A stretch of 64,000 bases of DNA from Arthrobacter psychrochitiniphilus (GCF_003185915.1 NZ_QHLZ01000012.1:47995-111994); one strand, 5' to 3'; counted from the first letter of the stretch, positions 34,734-44,973 are shown. Notes: generated by a model from the letters alone, not told the origin. A program made the numbers and translations.

Positions 34734-37700
34734 GTGCGTTCCATGTGGAAAAAGACTCTGGCCATGGCGGTGGTGGCACCTGCGATGCTGCTGTCAATGG
34801 CGGCACCGCCCGCGCTGGCTGCCCCGGGCGACCCCGTATCAACTAATCTCGCTCTGGCTTCCGCCGGTGCAACCGTCACCTCCTCCGGTGACGAATCCGT
34901 CGGGAGCAACGGCCCCGACCTTGCCATCGACGGCGGCGACACCACCCGGTGGTCCTCAGAGCACTCCGACACTGCACAGTTGACGGTGAAACTGGCCAAA
35001 CCTGCCGCAATTGACAAGATTGTCATCAAGTGGGAGAAGGCATGCGCAGCCCAGTACAAGCTGCAGGTCTCCACTGACGGCGTGAGCTTTGTAGATGCCA
35101 CGGACGTGATCTCCCGCGCCAACTGCGCCCCGGAGACGCCCGACACCCAGACCATCAAGTCTTCCCTGGCTGGCACAAAGTACCAGTTTGTGCGCATGCA
35201 GGGCATCGCCCGTACTCCCATCGCGGGAACCAAGTGGGGCATCTCCCTCTTTGAAATGGAAGTGTGGGGCGTCCCGGCAGCTCCCGCCCAAAACATTGCA
35301 CTGGCTTCAGCCGGGGCAACCGTCAGCGCCTCCGGCCAGGAAGTAGCCGGCCAGTGGGGCCCCGCTCTGGTCATTGACGGAGATACCGACAGCACCAAGC
35401 CCAATGCACAGCAGTCACGCTGGTCTTCCAACACCGCTGACAGCGCCAACATCACTGTGAAGCTAGCCGCCCCTACTGTCATTGATCACGTGGCCATCGT
35501 GTGGGAAAAGGCTTGTGCTGCGAAGTACAAGCTGCAGGTCTCAACCGACGGCATCACTTTTGTGGATGCCACCGACGTAATCGCCCCAACATGCAACACG
35601 CGCGACGTGCAGAAGCTCAAAGCCGGTGTTGCCGCCAACGCGTACCAGTATGTTCGTATGCAAGGCATTGAGCGCACCCTCATTGGGGGCCAGAAATACG
35701 GCATCTCCTTGTGGGAGTTTGAGGTCTGGGATGGCGAAGAAGTCGCCACTCCAGCACCTGTGTCAGAGCCCGTCAACCTGATCCCGTTGCCGGTCAATAT
35801 GGAAACACCTGACGAGGCGCCGTTCAAGCTGGGCGCAGGTTCACGCATCGTGGCCAACAACGCCGTGACCGCGAAGAGTGCCTCCTTCCTGGCCGAGCTC
35901 TTCCGCACCTCCACAGGTCTGGCCCTGCCGGTAGTGAATGGCAGCACCGGCGATGCCGATGACATCGTATTGCTCCAGACCCCTGGTGACATCCCTAATC
36001 TGGGTGCTCAGCTCCAGGCGGAGGCATACACGCTCAGCGTCGACGCGCTCACAGGTGCCAAGATCACCGCAGCCACCGACGATGGCATCTTCAACGGTGT
36101 CCAGACACTGCGTCAACTTTTCCCGGCATTCATTGAGTCCAAAACCAAGGTCAACGCCACTTGGACGGCTCCTGCCGTGGAAATCTCCGATGCCCCCCGC
36201 TTCGACAAGCGCGGCATGATGCTAGATGTCGCCCGCGAATTCAAGAACCCTGACGAAGTCAAGGTCATCATTGATTCGCTGGCTTCCTACAAGATCTCCA
36301 CACTGCATATGCACCTCGCAGATGATCAGGGCTGGCGCATCGAGATCACCAATGAGGGCAAAGTAGCTGGCGATGACATCGACTACAACCAGCTGACTGA
36401 GATTTCCGGCAAGGGCGGCATGACTCAGTTCAACCGCACCTACATGGACCTCTTGGGCAACACTGGCTTCTACACCCAAGCTGAATACAAGGACTTGGTA
36501 GCCTACGCCGCCGATCGCCACATTGAGATCATTCCTGAGATTGACGTCCCCGGCCACACCTCGGCCATTCTGCACGCCATTCCGCAGCTCAACACCGCTG
36601 GAACGAAGCCGAACGTTGACGAGTGGGGCGTTGTTCCCGAAGATGGAACCGGCAACGTTGGTACGTCCACCTTGGATGTTGCTGCCCCGCAGACCTGGAC
36701 GTTCCTGGAACACGTCTTCGGCCAGATCGCCGAGATGACCACCAGCGAATACATCCACATTGGTGGCGACGAGTCCCATGTGACGGGCCACGACAACTAC
36801 GTGGAGTTCATCACCAAGGCAGTGAAGCTCATCCACGATTTGGATAAGAAGCCCATTGGTTGGAACGAGGTCGCCATTGGTGGTCTGGAGGCCGGGGACG
36901 GCATTCAGTACTGGACCGGCGGCACCGCCGACACGCTGAGGGCCATCAAGGACAAGGGCGCCAAGCTCATGGTTTCCAATGGCTCCACGGCGTACCTGGA
37001 CATGAAGTACAACGCCAAAACCCCGATTGGCCTGACGTGGGCCGGCATGGGCGACTTCCCCAAGTACTACGACTGGAATCCGGCTGCTGTCGTCAAAGAT
37101 GGCACCACCAATCTCCCCGATTCAGCCATCCTGGGCGTTGAAGCCCCGCAGTGGTCCGAGACCATTCGTGGCGGCAAGCAGACTGAATTCATGGTCTTCC
37201 CGCGCGTAATTTCCTTCGCTGAAGTTGGCTGGACGCCTCAGGCAAAGCGAAACGTCAATGACTTCAAGGTCCGCATGGCCTCCATGGGTTCGCGCTTGCT
37301 GGCTGCCGACACCAACTTCTATGACGGCAACCAAGCCAAGTGGACCCCCGCCATGGCAGGCTTGCCGGTGGCAGTCTCCCCCGGCAAGAGCCTGAAGCTT
37401 GACGTTGGCCAGCTGGCAGCCCCCGGCACCAAGGCTTCTGCCGATGGCGCCACTATTGCTGTCGATGCTGTTGATGACGCCGACGGCGTGAGCGCCTCGA
37501 GCATCTTGGGGAACTTGGGCGTAAGTGTCAACTGGGGCGATGGCTCAGCCGCCACCCCGGCAACCTTTACGGCTAACACAGCCCGTAACCACATGTCCGC
37601 TGGCAGCCTTTACCAGCTGCAGGGCACCCACAGTTATGCGAGCGCAGGGACCTTCACCGGAACGCTGACCGCTTCCAACGGCACAACCGCACAGTTCACC

Positions 37701-39197
37701 GTGGTTGTTGCTGCTGGTACGGCAGATCCCAAGCTCCCCTATGTTTGGGATTCGACTCAGACCCCAACGTTGTCCACAACAGCAGCCACTGTTCGTGCCG
37801 GTTACCGGGCCCTGACCACTGTGACAGGGTTCGTTCCTGGTGAATATGTGACTCTCAACCTGGGCGGCAACAAGGTTGGTACCGTCCTTCCTGATGCCGA
37901 AGGCAAGGTAACACTGCAGATGCCGGTGTACCCGAGCACTTATGGCGGCAAGAACACCCTCACGGCCACTCAAGGTGAGCGCACTGCCAGCACCACATTG
38001 AACGTCGAATCAAATATGGTTCCACTGGCGAACAAAATCACGCAGAGCGAGATCAAGATCGCCTCAGTATCCTCCGAGGAACTGACGGGTGAAACAGCCC
38101 CCAACGGACCTGCTGCGGCGCTCCTTGATGGCAAGAAAGAAACTTTCTGGCACACCAAGTGGTCAAGCCCTGCCGGTAATTTCCCACACTCAGTGGTCTT
38201 TGACCTGGGCAAAAACTACGACGTGACGGGCTTTGAGTACACTCAGCGCCAGTCAAACACCAACGGCAAGTTCAAGGACTACGAACTCTATGTATCCGAG
38301 AACACCACCGATTTTGGCACCAAGGTAGCCAGCGGTTCATTCTTGGACGTGAGCCGTCCGCAGGTCATTGACATTGCCGGGAACAAGGTTGGCCGTTACG
38401 TGAAGCTGGTTGGTCTGAACTCCATTGAAGGCAATAACTTCGGTGGCGGTGCAGAAGTAAACATTGGCGGTGTCCTCCCGGGTACCACCGAGCCCACCAC
38501 GGACCCGACAACGGAACCCACCACCGAGCCCACGGTAACGGCCTCACCCTCAGTTGAGCCCACGGTAACGGCCTCACCCTCAGTTGAGCCCACGGTAACG
38601 GCCTCACCCTCAGTTGAGCCCACAGCCACCACGGACCCGACAACGGATCCCACTGCCGACCCGACGGTAACGGCCAGCCCCTCGGTTGAGCCCACAGCCA
38701 CCACGGTGCCCACAACCACCACGGAGCCGACAGTAGATCCGTCTACACCCGCAGACGGTGCACCCACAGCAGTTTTGAGTAATGCATCGGTGGCCCCGGG
38801 CGAGGAACTGACCATTACGGGCAGTAACTTCAAGCCGGGCAGCACGGCCACCTTCACACTGCATTCGGATCCCATTGTTTTGGGCACCGCAATTGCAAAC
38901 AGCGAAGGAATCGTTTCCCTCAAGGTCACGCTGCCTTCCACTGTTACCCCGGGCGTTCACACCGTTATCATCACGGGACTGGGCAGCAACGGTGAAGCCG
39001 CCGAAGCAAGTGTCAAGTTGACCGTGGTAGCTGCTGCTAGCTCCACCAGCAGCACGCAAGCAGGCAATTCCAACAATGACGACCTCGCCTCCACCGGTGC
39101 AGGTACTACGCCGTTCCTCTTGGGCGGACTGTTGTTGGTTGTGGCTGGTGCGTTTACGCTGATCAGCCGCCGCAAGCGGAAGTCCTCACACGCCTAA
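34734..39197 (+). CDS. Cell-wall-anchored GH20 beta-N-acetylhexosaminidase
   Basis: A secreted enzyme of about 1,487 residues that removes terminal beta-GlcNAc or GalNAc. GTG 34734 is chosen because GAAGGA lies seven bases ahead; an ATG at 34743 is also possible. In order: signal peptide (to ~35), two F5/8 type C carbohydrate-binding domains (~40-330), GH20b domain (~350-480), GH20 barrel with the Asp679-Glu680 pair in HIGGDESH, a beta-sandwich (~880-1090), a third F5/8C domain (~1100-1240), a Pro/Thr linker with three identical 30-base repeats, an IPT/Ig-like domain and an LASTG sorting signal (residue 1451) with a hydrophobic span and basic tail. It shares an operator with GH35 and GH101. 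Confidence 0.93.
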   Translation: MRSMWKKTLAMAVVAPAMLLSMAAPPALAAPGDPVSTNLALASAGATVTSSGDESVGSNGPDLAIDGGDTTRWSSEHSDTAQLTVKLAKPAAIDKIVIKWEKACAAQYKLQVSTDGVSFVDATDVISRANCAPETPDTQTIKSSLAGTKYQFVRMQGIARTPIAGTKWGISLFEMEVWGVPAAPAQNIALASAGATVSASGQEVAGQWGPALVIDGDTDSTKPNAQQSRWSSNTADSANITVKLAAPTVIDHVAIVWEKACAAKYKLQVSTDGITFVDATDVIAPTCNTRDVQKLKAGVAANAYQYVRMQGIERTLIGGQKYGISLWEFEVWDGEEVATPAPVSEPVNLIPLPVNMETPDEAPFKLGAGSRIVANNAVTAKSASFLAELFRTSTGLALPVVNGSTGDADDIVLLQTPGDIPNLGAQLQAEAYTLSVDALTGAKITAATDDGIFNGVQTLRQLFPAFIESKTKVNATWTAPAVEISDAPRFDKRGMMLDVAREFKNPDEVKVIIDSLASYKISTLHMHLADDQGWRIEITNEGKVAGDDIDYNQLTEISGKGGMTQFNRTYMDLLGNTGFYTQAEYKDLVAYAADRHIEIIPEIDVPGHTSAILHAIPQLNTAGTKPNVDEWGVVPEDGTGNVGTSTLDVAAPQTWTFLEHVFGQIAEMTTSEYIHIGGDESHVTGHDNYVEFITKAVKLIHDLDKKPIGWNEVAIGGLEAGDGIQYWTGGTADTLRAIKDKGAKLMVSNGSTAYLDMKYNAKTPIGLTWAGMGDFPKYYDWNPAAVVKDGTTNLPDSAILGVEAPQWSETIRGGKQTEFMVFPRVISFAEVGWTPQAKRNVNDFKVRMASMGSRLLAADTNFYDGNQAKWTPAMAGLPVAVSPGKSLKLDVGQLAAPGTKASADGATIAVDAVDDADGVSASSILGNLGVSVNWGDGSAATPATFTANTARNHMSAGSLYQLQGTHSYASAGTFTGTLTASNGTTAQFTVVVAAGTADPKLPYVWDSTQTPTLSTTAATVRAGYRALTTVTGFVPGEYVTLNLGGNKVGTVLPDAEGKVTLQMPVYPSTYGGKNTLTATQGERTASTTLNVESNMVPLANKITQSEIKIASVSSEELTGETAPNGPAAALLDGKKETFWHTKWSSPAGNFPHSVVFDLGKNYDVTGFEYTQRQSNTNGKFKDYELYVSENTTDFGTKVASGSFLDVSRPQVIDIAGNKVGRYVKLVGLNSIEGNNFGGGAEVNIGGVLPGTTEPTTDPTTEPTTEPTVTASPSVEPTVTASPSVEPTVTASPSVEPTATTDPTTDPTADPTVTASPSVEPTATTVPTTTTEPTVDPSTPADGAPTAVLSNASVAPGEELTITGSNFKPGSTATFTLHSDPIVLGTAIANSEGIVSLKVTLPSTVTPGVHTVIITGLGSNGEAAEASVKLTVVAAASSTSSTQAGNSNNDDLASTGAGTTPFLLGGLLLVVAGAFTLISRRKRKSSHA
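38526..38615 (+). repeat. Three perfect 30-base tandem repeats in the GH20 linker
   Basis: Each unit encodes EPTVTASPSV. The copies are identical at the DNA level, including third positions, which suggests recent expansion or slippage. They form part of the wall-spanning linker before the LASTG anchor. Confidence 0.9.
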
Positions 39198-39220
39198 CCT
39201 TCGGGTTTAGGCGGCATTAG

Positions 39221-39269
39221 AATAGTGCGGGTCCCGATGACATATGTCATCGGGACTCGCACTATTTTT
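39221..39269 (+). terminator. Terminator of the GH20 gene
   Basis: A long stem (AATAGTGCG then GTCCCGATGACAT on the left, with the matching right arm) forms a near-perfect inverted repeat around 39243 and ends in a short T-run. It starts 24 bases after the stop. Confidence 0.88.
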
Positions 39270-39497
39270 ATGCTCTTAGAGCTTCCACCCCGTGGTTCCA
39301 AAAGACATAGCCAAGCAGTTTTGCAGCTTGATGTGCTCTTGCAATCATCCACTGATGTTTGCTGGCGCCAGCCACTTCAAGCACGGCTAAAAGTCGGTGC
39401 TGGAAGGTTTCAAGTCAAGCGGTATCAAGGCGAGGTAGTTAGCCGTTAGCTTGCATTATTCTTTCGATAGTTTCTGCTGGCTGGGTGACTTTCCGGT

Positions 39498-39565
39498 GTG
39501 CGGAGGTAGTTGTTAAGTTCGGAGGCCTGTCGACAGACCTCCGAACTTAACAACTACCTCCGCAC
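39498..39565. repeat. 68-base near-perfect palindrome
   Basis: Two exact 28-base arms, beginning GTGCGGAGGTAG and ending CTACCTCCGCAC, flank a self-complementary CTGTCGACAG core, with one mismatched pair. It has no T-run and is far from any stop codon, so it is not a normal terminator. It may be an extruding cruciform, a joint of two inverted element ends, or a protein-binding site. Confidence 0.85.
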
Positions 39566-39675
39566 CGCCCACATCAAGTGGCTCATGCCGCTGAACTTGT
39601 GCAGTGATTACTCCCCCGGTTGGGCTGCGCCGCAGGTGTCCGCATTCGTGGACACCGCGACCCTACTGACCTAGA

Positions 39676-39703
39676 TTTGGGGTTCTCCGCAAGTAGTGGA
39701 CAC
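39676..39703. mobile_element. Possible insertion-sequence end remnant
   Basis: On the minus strand the segment begins TGTCCACTACTTGCGGAG and runs into AACCCC, which resembles terminal repeats of IS3-type elements in actinobacteria. A nearby GTGTCC/GGACAC hairpin lies at about 39638-39657. No transposase frame is present. This is a pattern impression only. Confidence 0.3.
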
Positions 39704-40117
39704 AGGGTCTGCCTCACGCTGCTTGCGGGGCCCCGGATGTGGGCAACCAGCGAGACGTCGGTCCAACCAGAGCACAGTCAGGAAATACCCTGAGATCTAT
39801 CCTGACGTACTTCAACTAAAAATAGACCAGGCCATAACAACTGGTTCCTGATTCTCCCCAAACGTGGTCAAGCCAACTTACTGTCACCGTGGAAGTGCTC
39901 CAGCCCGCCATTGCAGGGACCCCAAGCACCGCCCCTGAATGCAGCGTGACAGTCCACGCCGCCGGCACCAAAGATGTGCCGGCATGGAAGTCTTGATCGT
40001 CACCGATGCCGGTTAGTCACAGGATATTGAGATGGGCCACGAGCGCCTACCCCACACCCAAGAACTGTCTATCGCGGTTGGTAGGTCTCTCACCAAAATC
40101 CTTGTTGCGACCAACGC

Positions 40118-40163
40118 AGAAGGGCCCTGCGCCACCGTATATACGGTGATGCAGGGCCCTTCT
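40118..40163. terminator. Hairpin terminator at the 3' end of the GH101 gene
   Basis: A perfect 13-base stem (AGAAGGGCCCTGC with GCAGGGCCCTTCT) encloses an inner palindrome (ACCGTATATACGGT). It lies 26 bases beyond the GH101 stop. The T-run is better on the plus strand (GAGTTTTG) but the place suits the leftward gene. Confidence 0.75.
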
Positions 40164-40188
40164 GAGTTTTGCGGCTTAGCCTATGGGC

Positions 40189-43100
40189 CTACCCGATCCT
40201 GCGTCCACGGCCACGCTGGCGCAGTCCCACAACCAACCCGCCAGCCAGGAGCAGAAGTGCCGCGAAGGAAGCCAGTACGGCAGCGTTACTACCCGTGCTC
40301 GCCAGATCGTCACCTGAATCGGTGGCTGTCGACGTTGCAGTGGCGGTCGACGCCGCGGTGGCAGTCGTTCCCGGCTTGGTCGGCTCAGTCGTTCCCGGCT
40401 TAGTCGGCTCAGTCGTTCCCGGCTTAGTCGGTTCCGTTGTGGGCGGCTTAGTCGGTTCCGTTGTGGGCGGCTTAGTCGGTTCCGTTGTGGGCGGCTCGGT
40501 GACTTCTGCTGCTACAACCGTGATATCCAGTGATCCGGTAGCGGCTTGACCGGCCGGGTTGGTTCCGTTGACTCGTAAGGTGTAGTCACCCAGAGCACTC
40601 TCAGCTGGAATACGAGTCTTCAGCACAGCATTGCCGTCCGCATCGGCCGTGGCCTGCTCAGAGTCGCCGGGAGCAAGACTCAATGCAGCAGCGCTGCCCG
40701 ATTCCAGTGTGAACGTGACATCACTGCCCGGTTTGAGGTCCGGTACAGTCACGGTGAAGGCGCTGCCCGGGTGCAAAGCCCCGGTGCCTTCTCCAAGGGC
40801 TGGGCGCAATGCAGCCGCTTCACTGACATCTACTTCACGTTCGCCAGGTTCAAAACCAACCGGCGGAGTGATGACAGGCTCCTCACCATTGGTCCCGTAG
40901 ACACGCATTTCTGCGGCTGCGGCAAAGCCCAAACCGTTGTGGGCGTTGAGGCCCTCAAACTTGACGTAGCGTGCAGTGTTTCCTGCCGGGATGGGCAGAA
41001 GCTGCATTTGCACACCGGTAGTCAGGCTTCCCGAGGCAACAGCGGTGCCCCAGGTGACGCCGTCGTTAGATACATAGAGCTTGTAGTCCTTGATGCGACC
41101 ATTGTCTCCACCATCCTGGCGGCCTTGGAACCCAACGCCTGTCAGGGTGTAGTCCTCGGAAAGGTCAAACACCACCGAGTGCGGGTACGGACTGCTGGCA
41201 GTGTCGTATTTGGAGTGCCAGATGGTGGAAACATTTCCGTCAAGGACATTACTGACGGGGCCTTCGGCGCCTGTTGCCGCCTGCTGGGAGTCCGTGGTCA
41301 CCTTGAGCTTGTTCAGCGGAACCATGCCGGTTGACTGCACCGGAAGGGAGATCTGCTCGGAGACATGCTTGGTGATGTTCTCGTTGAAGTACACGGCCGC
41401 TGCCGTCACAGGCGTTGAGGTACCGCCAGCGTTAGCGGCCGGAACGACAACCCAGGTGGTGGATACGCTTGCACCCTCAGCTACCGAATCGAACAGGTTT
41501 CCGTTCTGGTTCTTGACCAAGAACGTCCAGCCTGCCGGCGGGGTGCCCAGGCTCAATTCAACGTTGGTGGCAGCAGTTGCTTCAGTATTAGTGAAGGTCG
41601 TAACAATCTCGGCAGGTACCTGGGGGCTAAGTGCTGGCAACGCGCCAACCTTAATAGTGGCGCAACCGGGCTGGTTGGCGGCGGGGCCAAGGTCCCGTAC
41701 CACCATGTTGTCCATCACCATGTCTGTTGATCCGCTGCCAATGCGGCGCAGTCCAACCCATGCGGAGTCGCAGCCAGCTACAAACTTGCTGGAGAAACTC
41801 GTCGTCGCAAGGGCAGGAGTAAGCGTAACTTTATTGATTTCCTTTGAGATAACAGCGGATCCGGTCATCTCATCTGCGCCCGTCACCCACTGCCATTGCG
41901 AGGCACCGTTGGACTGGTAGTCAAAGGTGATCTCGTATTCATGCCCAAACGCGAACGGCAAAGTTACAGGAGTCGAACGGTAAATCAGGCCTGCACGCTC
42001 GTTGTGAGCCTTGAGTGAGTGAGTGCCGCCCTTTTCGGTGATGACGTCATCAACCTGGCCTGTACCCTTCCATGCCTTCTGAGTGAACGGTGCATGGAGC
42101 TGGCTGATGCTCGTCTGCGGATCTGAGAGCCCGCCGTTGTTGCCCTTGAAGAACGGGCCCCAACCGGGCTGATTGCCTTCGAAATCCTCAGTGAAGACCA
42201 CATTGCCACCGATGGCCGGCAACGTAGTGGGGACAATAGCCAGCGGCTTGGTCATGAGCGTGTTCAACGGCGCATCGGTCATGACGCGGACGTCGTCGAT
42301 GGTTACCTTGGCGGCACCTGCTGCGGCAGAAACCTCAATCTTCACCGTACCGTTGGCCGGGGCGGTGAAGGTCAGCGGGGCCCGCTGTGAGTACGTTTCG
42401 CTCTTGGAATCAGAGGCCATGCGGTTCTGTGCCGGGGTGATCGCGAAGGAGTTCTCCGCGGATAGCCCTGAGCCGGTTGCCTTCAGCGTTGTTGCACGGC
42501 GTTTGCCCTGCTCAATCTCAATGTTGGCGCTGACTGTGTACTTTTTGCCCGCAGTCAGTCCGGTCACGGTCTGGGAAATGGACGACGCCGAGTCCCCCAG
42601 CACCGCTACATTGTCACCGATCGCTGTGCGCTGGGCCTGTGCGCCACCTGTGGCACCCCAGGCGCTCAGGTTTCCGGTATTGAAACCGGGGTCAACGAGT
42701 CCTGAATCTGCACCGTAGTTAGCTGCAGGCTGGGGAGCCTTGCCGCCAACCGGAACCAGTACGTAAGCGGTGCCTGCTTCTGCGGTCAGCGTGACCTTAC
42801 CGGCAGCTGCGGCAACGTCGGAGACTTTGACCCGGCCGTTGTCCGTGAGCTTGAACAGTTCAAGGTTGGTGTTGCCAGCAAAAGTGGCGGGGAGATCGAA
42901 CGTGGCAGTTCCTCCCGCAGCGTTGTAGTGGTAGAGCTTGGTGGCCTTATTGGGATTTGAGACGGTGTCCGGATCCGCTACATCTTGCCACGGGATCAGG
43001 TATTTGTTGCCGTCAATGACAAGCTTTCCGTCGAGGGTGACCTTGCGGACACCGCCCACCATGTCAATGGCTACCTTGTGCCCGTCAGAGTCTTCGAGCT

Positions 43101-44877
43101 TGGCCGAGGTACCAGCATTCCACTGTGTGAGTTCGTAGTGCTGGAGGAACTTGGTGGGAAGGTTATCACTCCATACCTTGGAATAGGTGGCGTTAAAGTC
43201 CTTCTGGCCTGACCAGCCTTCATAGTCCTTGACTACCTGGCCACCGAGCAGCGGATCAATGTTCCACAAGTCGCGGTCTGAGTTGGCGATGAAGCGGATC
43301 ATCTGTGAGCTGATGCCCTGATTTCCACCATAGTTTTTGTCATTGGCCCAGTGGGACCAAATGGAGTTGTTTTCAAAACGCGAGGCATACTCGGTAGTGA
43401 TTTCATAGCCCATCTTCTGCAGGTTATTGGCTAAACCATCGGCCATCGCCCCGCTTTCCAGGTAGGCGTCTATGTAGAGACTCTTGACTCCGGGAACGGT
43501 GTCCTTCAGCTCCTGAAAGCGGTCAAGGACGTTGCCCGATCCGAGGTCATGAGGCATGTCGATGAGGTACGCGCTGTTGAGCCAATCCCAGCCTCCGCGA
43601 CGGGTGCCAATGAGCTCTTCGTTGAAATACTGTGCCTGCGCGTAGGCCTCTGTGGCGTTGACGTGAACACCAAACTCGGCATTATAGTTTGAGCCCTCAT
43701 TGACCAGGGTGTTGAAGTCTCCTGCGCCACCGGCTCGGGTATTGATGTCATTACCGTAGTCGGGGTGAGCTGCATCGTGGCCCTCACTTTGGTATCCCTT
43801 TTCCAAAATCCACTGCCCGAGGTTGTCAGTAGCCATGGAGAAACGTTTGACGTTATCCAAGGTCTTCAGGAAGGGGTTGGTGGCTGCACTACCGAAGTTA
43901 AAGGGGATGCGGGAGACTACCCTGTCAGGAATTTTATCTGAGCCCAAGGGCTTTTCAGAGTTCTTGCGGAAGGCAATGGCTGCATCCTGCCAGTCCACAG
44001 AACCGGAAGCATTCACATCACCGGCAAGAACTACAGTGGCCTGCGGCAAATCAAAGGTGGACACGCGGGGGTCCGTGGCGCCGACGGGGTGGTAGGTGAA
44101 GGTGCCAGGTGAGAGTGAGGCTACCTTTGCCCCTGCCGCGCCGTTCTGAATCTCCGATAACAGGCGCTTGTTCCACTCGTTGTTGCCTGAATCTTCCGTG
44201 GCGTTAGTGATGATGCCTGCGGCCAGATCGGAGGTGTTGACAAAACCGTAGGGTGTTCCAACCGCGGCGGCATCTACCGGACTACCTGCGGTGACGGACA
44301 GGATTTTGTCCTTGTTGGTGGTGGTGTCGTCCGTGTTCTCCGTCCGGGCCAAGGTGGCGCCGGACTCGGTGGAGCTGACTGAGAGGAGGGAGTGGCCTGG
44401 AATGGACAGAGTATTTAGGGTAGCTTCGCCGGCGCCCGTGACCTTTATGACCTTGAATTCAACCGTGTTGGCTGCCGTAACAGTAATGGTCGAGGTGATG
44501 ACAAGCGCCGGATCTGCAATGGTGGAGACGTAGGTGGCGGTAGCTCCAGTGACGCTCACAGTGGTGGTGGCCGTTTTAGACTGGCCATTAACCAAGAAGG
44601 TTGCTAGCGGCTTGCTCTGCCCACCAATGACTTTTCCATCAAGAGTGTAGGAAACCACCTGAGGAAAGGCATCGCCCACGGCAACGTTCAGACCTTGGCC
44701 ATTGCTCAGTGAGAGCGTGCTGGCATCCCCCGGAGCGGCCGATGCCGTAGTGGCAAGGCCCACGGCAGTCGAGGACATGATGGCCAGCGCTGTCATTGTT
44801 GCGAGTGTACCGCGCCAATAACCCGACCTGTGTTTTTGCGCAGAATTTCTCCTGTGCCGTTCATTGTTCTGAGCCAT
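40189..44877 (-). CDS. Cell-wall-anchored GH101 endo-alpha-N-acetylgalactosaminidase
   Basis: A secreted enzyme of 1,562 residues that cuts Gal-beta-1,3-GalNAc (core 1) from Ser/Thr of mucin-type glycoproteins. A long signal peptide ends near residue 48. The GH101 core has GDVNASGSVDWQDAAIAFR (~286-304), YNAEFGVHVNATEAY, the nucleophile Asp470 in SLYIDAY and the acid/base Glu496 in ITTEYA, then SHWANDKNYGG. The catalytic roles are by alignment with known members. Carbohydrate-binding-type beta-sandwiches and an F5/8C domain follow (~700-1370), then an Ig-like domain, five TEPTKP repeats and an LASTG anchor (residue 1525). The promoter carries the shared operator. Confidence 0.94.
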   Translation of the reverse strand: MAQNNERHRRNSAQKHRSGYWRGTLATMTALAIMSSTAVGLATTASAAPGDASTLSLSNGQGLNVAVGDAFPQVVSYTLDGKVIGGQSKPLATFLVNGQSKTATTTVSVTGATATYVSTIADPALVITSTITVTAANTVEFKVIKVTGAGEATLNTLSIPGHSLLSVSSTESGATLARTENTDDTTTNKDKILSVTAGSPVDAAAVGTPYGFVNTSDLAAGIITNATEDSGNNEWNKRLLSEIQNGAAGAKVASLSPGTFTYHPVGATDPRVSTFDLPQATVVLAGDVNASGSVDWQDAAIAFRKNSEKPLGSDKIPDRVVSRIPFNFGSAATNPFLKTLDNVKRFSMATDNLGQWILEKGYQSEGHDAAHPDYGNDINTRAGGAGDFNTLVNEGSNYNAEFGVHVNATEAYAQAQYFNEELIGTRRGGWDWLNSAYLIDMPHDLGSGNVLDRFQELKDTVPGVKSLYIDAYLESGAMADGLANNLQKMGYEITTEYASRFENNSIWSHWANDKNYGGNQGISSQMIRFIANSDRDLWNIDPLLGGQVVKDYEGWSGQKDFNATYSKVWSDNLPTKFLQHYELTQWNAGTSAKLEDSDGHKVAIDMVGGVRKVTLDGKLVIDGNKYLIPWQDVADPDTVSNPNKATKLYHYNAAGGTATFDLPATFAGNTNLELFKLTDNGRVKVSDVAAAAGKVTLTAEAGTAYVLVPVGGKAPQPAANYGADSGLVDPGFNTGNLSAWGATGGAQAQRTAIGDNVAVLGDSASSISQTVTGLTAGKKYTVSANIEIEQGKRRATTLKATGSGLSAENSFAITPAQNRMASDSKSETYSQRAPLTFTAPANGTVKIEVSAAAGAAKVTIDDVRVMTDAPLNTLMTKPLAIVPTTLPAIGGNVVFTEDFEGNQPGWGPFFKGNNGGLSDPQTSISQLHAPFTQKAWKGTGQVDDVITEKGGTHSLKAHNERAGLIYRSTPVTLPFAFGHEYEITFDYQSNGASQWQWVTGADEMTGSAVISKEINKVTLTPALATTSFSSKFVAGCDSAWVGLRRIGSGSTDMVMDNMVVRDLGPAANQPGCATIKVGALPALSPQVPAEIVTTFTNTEATAATNVELSLGTPPAGWTFLVKNQNGNLFDSVAEGASVSTTWVVVPAANAGGTSTPVTAAAVYFNENITKHVSEQISLPVQSTGMVPLNKLKVTTDSQQAATGAEGPVSNVLDGNVSTIWHSKYDTASSPYPHSVVFDLSEDYTLTGVGFQGRQDGGDNGRIKDYKLYVSNDGVTWGTAVASGSLTTGVQMQLLPIPAGNTARYVKFEGLNAHNGLGFAAAAEMRVYGTNGEEPVITPPVGFEPGEREVDVSEAAALRPALGEGTGALHPGSAFTVTVPDLKPGSDVTFTLESGSAAALSLAPGDSEQATADADGNAVLKTRIPAESALGDYTLRVNGTNPAGQAATGSLDITVVAAEVTEPPTTEPTKPPTTEPTKPPTTEPTKPGTTEPTKPGTTEPTKPGTTATAASTATATSTATDSGDDLASTGSNAAVLASFAALLLLAGGLVVGLRQRGRGRRIG
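40369..40500 (-). repeat. 24-base tandem repeats in the GH101 linker
   Basis: About five units encode TTEPTKPG or TTEPTKPP. They form a Pro/Thr/Lys linker that should span the cell wall before the LASTG signal. Units differ by a few bases. Confidence 0.8.
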
Positions 44878-44959
44878 TAATCCACCCTTTTTGGGACAGT
44901 TCCCGCTCCGTAGTCAGCGAAAATACCGCTGAGCCACCCAGTGATCCCTGCACTCTACT

Positions 44960-44973
44960 TGTTATGGATAACA
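44960..44973. promoter_or_regulatory. LacI-type operator at the GH101 promoter
   Basis: TGTTATGGATAACA has perfect arms around GG. Reading leftward it lies one base beyond the -10 box, so bound repressor would block the start of transcription. It is the best match to the shared motif. Confidence 0.8.

Larger units (their letters stand above)
39198..40188. other. Long non-coding stretch between the GH20 and GH101 genes
   Basis: Nearly 1 kb without a convincing gene. It holds the GH20 terminator, a 68-base palindrome (39498-39565), a possible insertion-sequence end (39676-39703), an 8-base-arm hairpin at 39961-39983 and the GH101 terminator. The mix suggests a site of past mobile-element traffic between the two glycosidase genes. 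Confidence 0.55.

Noticed and set aside
43970..44025. GDVNASGSVDWQD segment in the GH101 protein as a dockerin
   Set aside because: A single calcium-loop-like motif at this place is a known part of the GH101 catalytic region; there is no second repeat and no cohesin.
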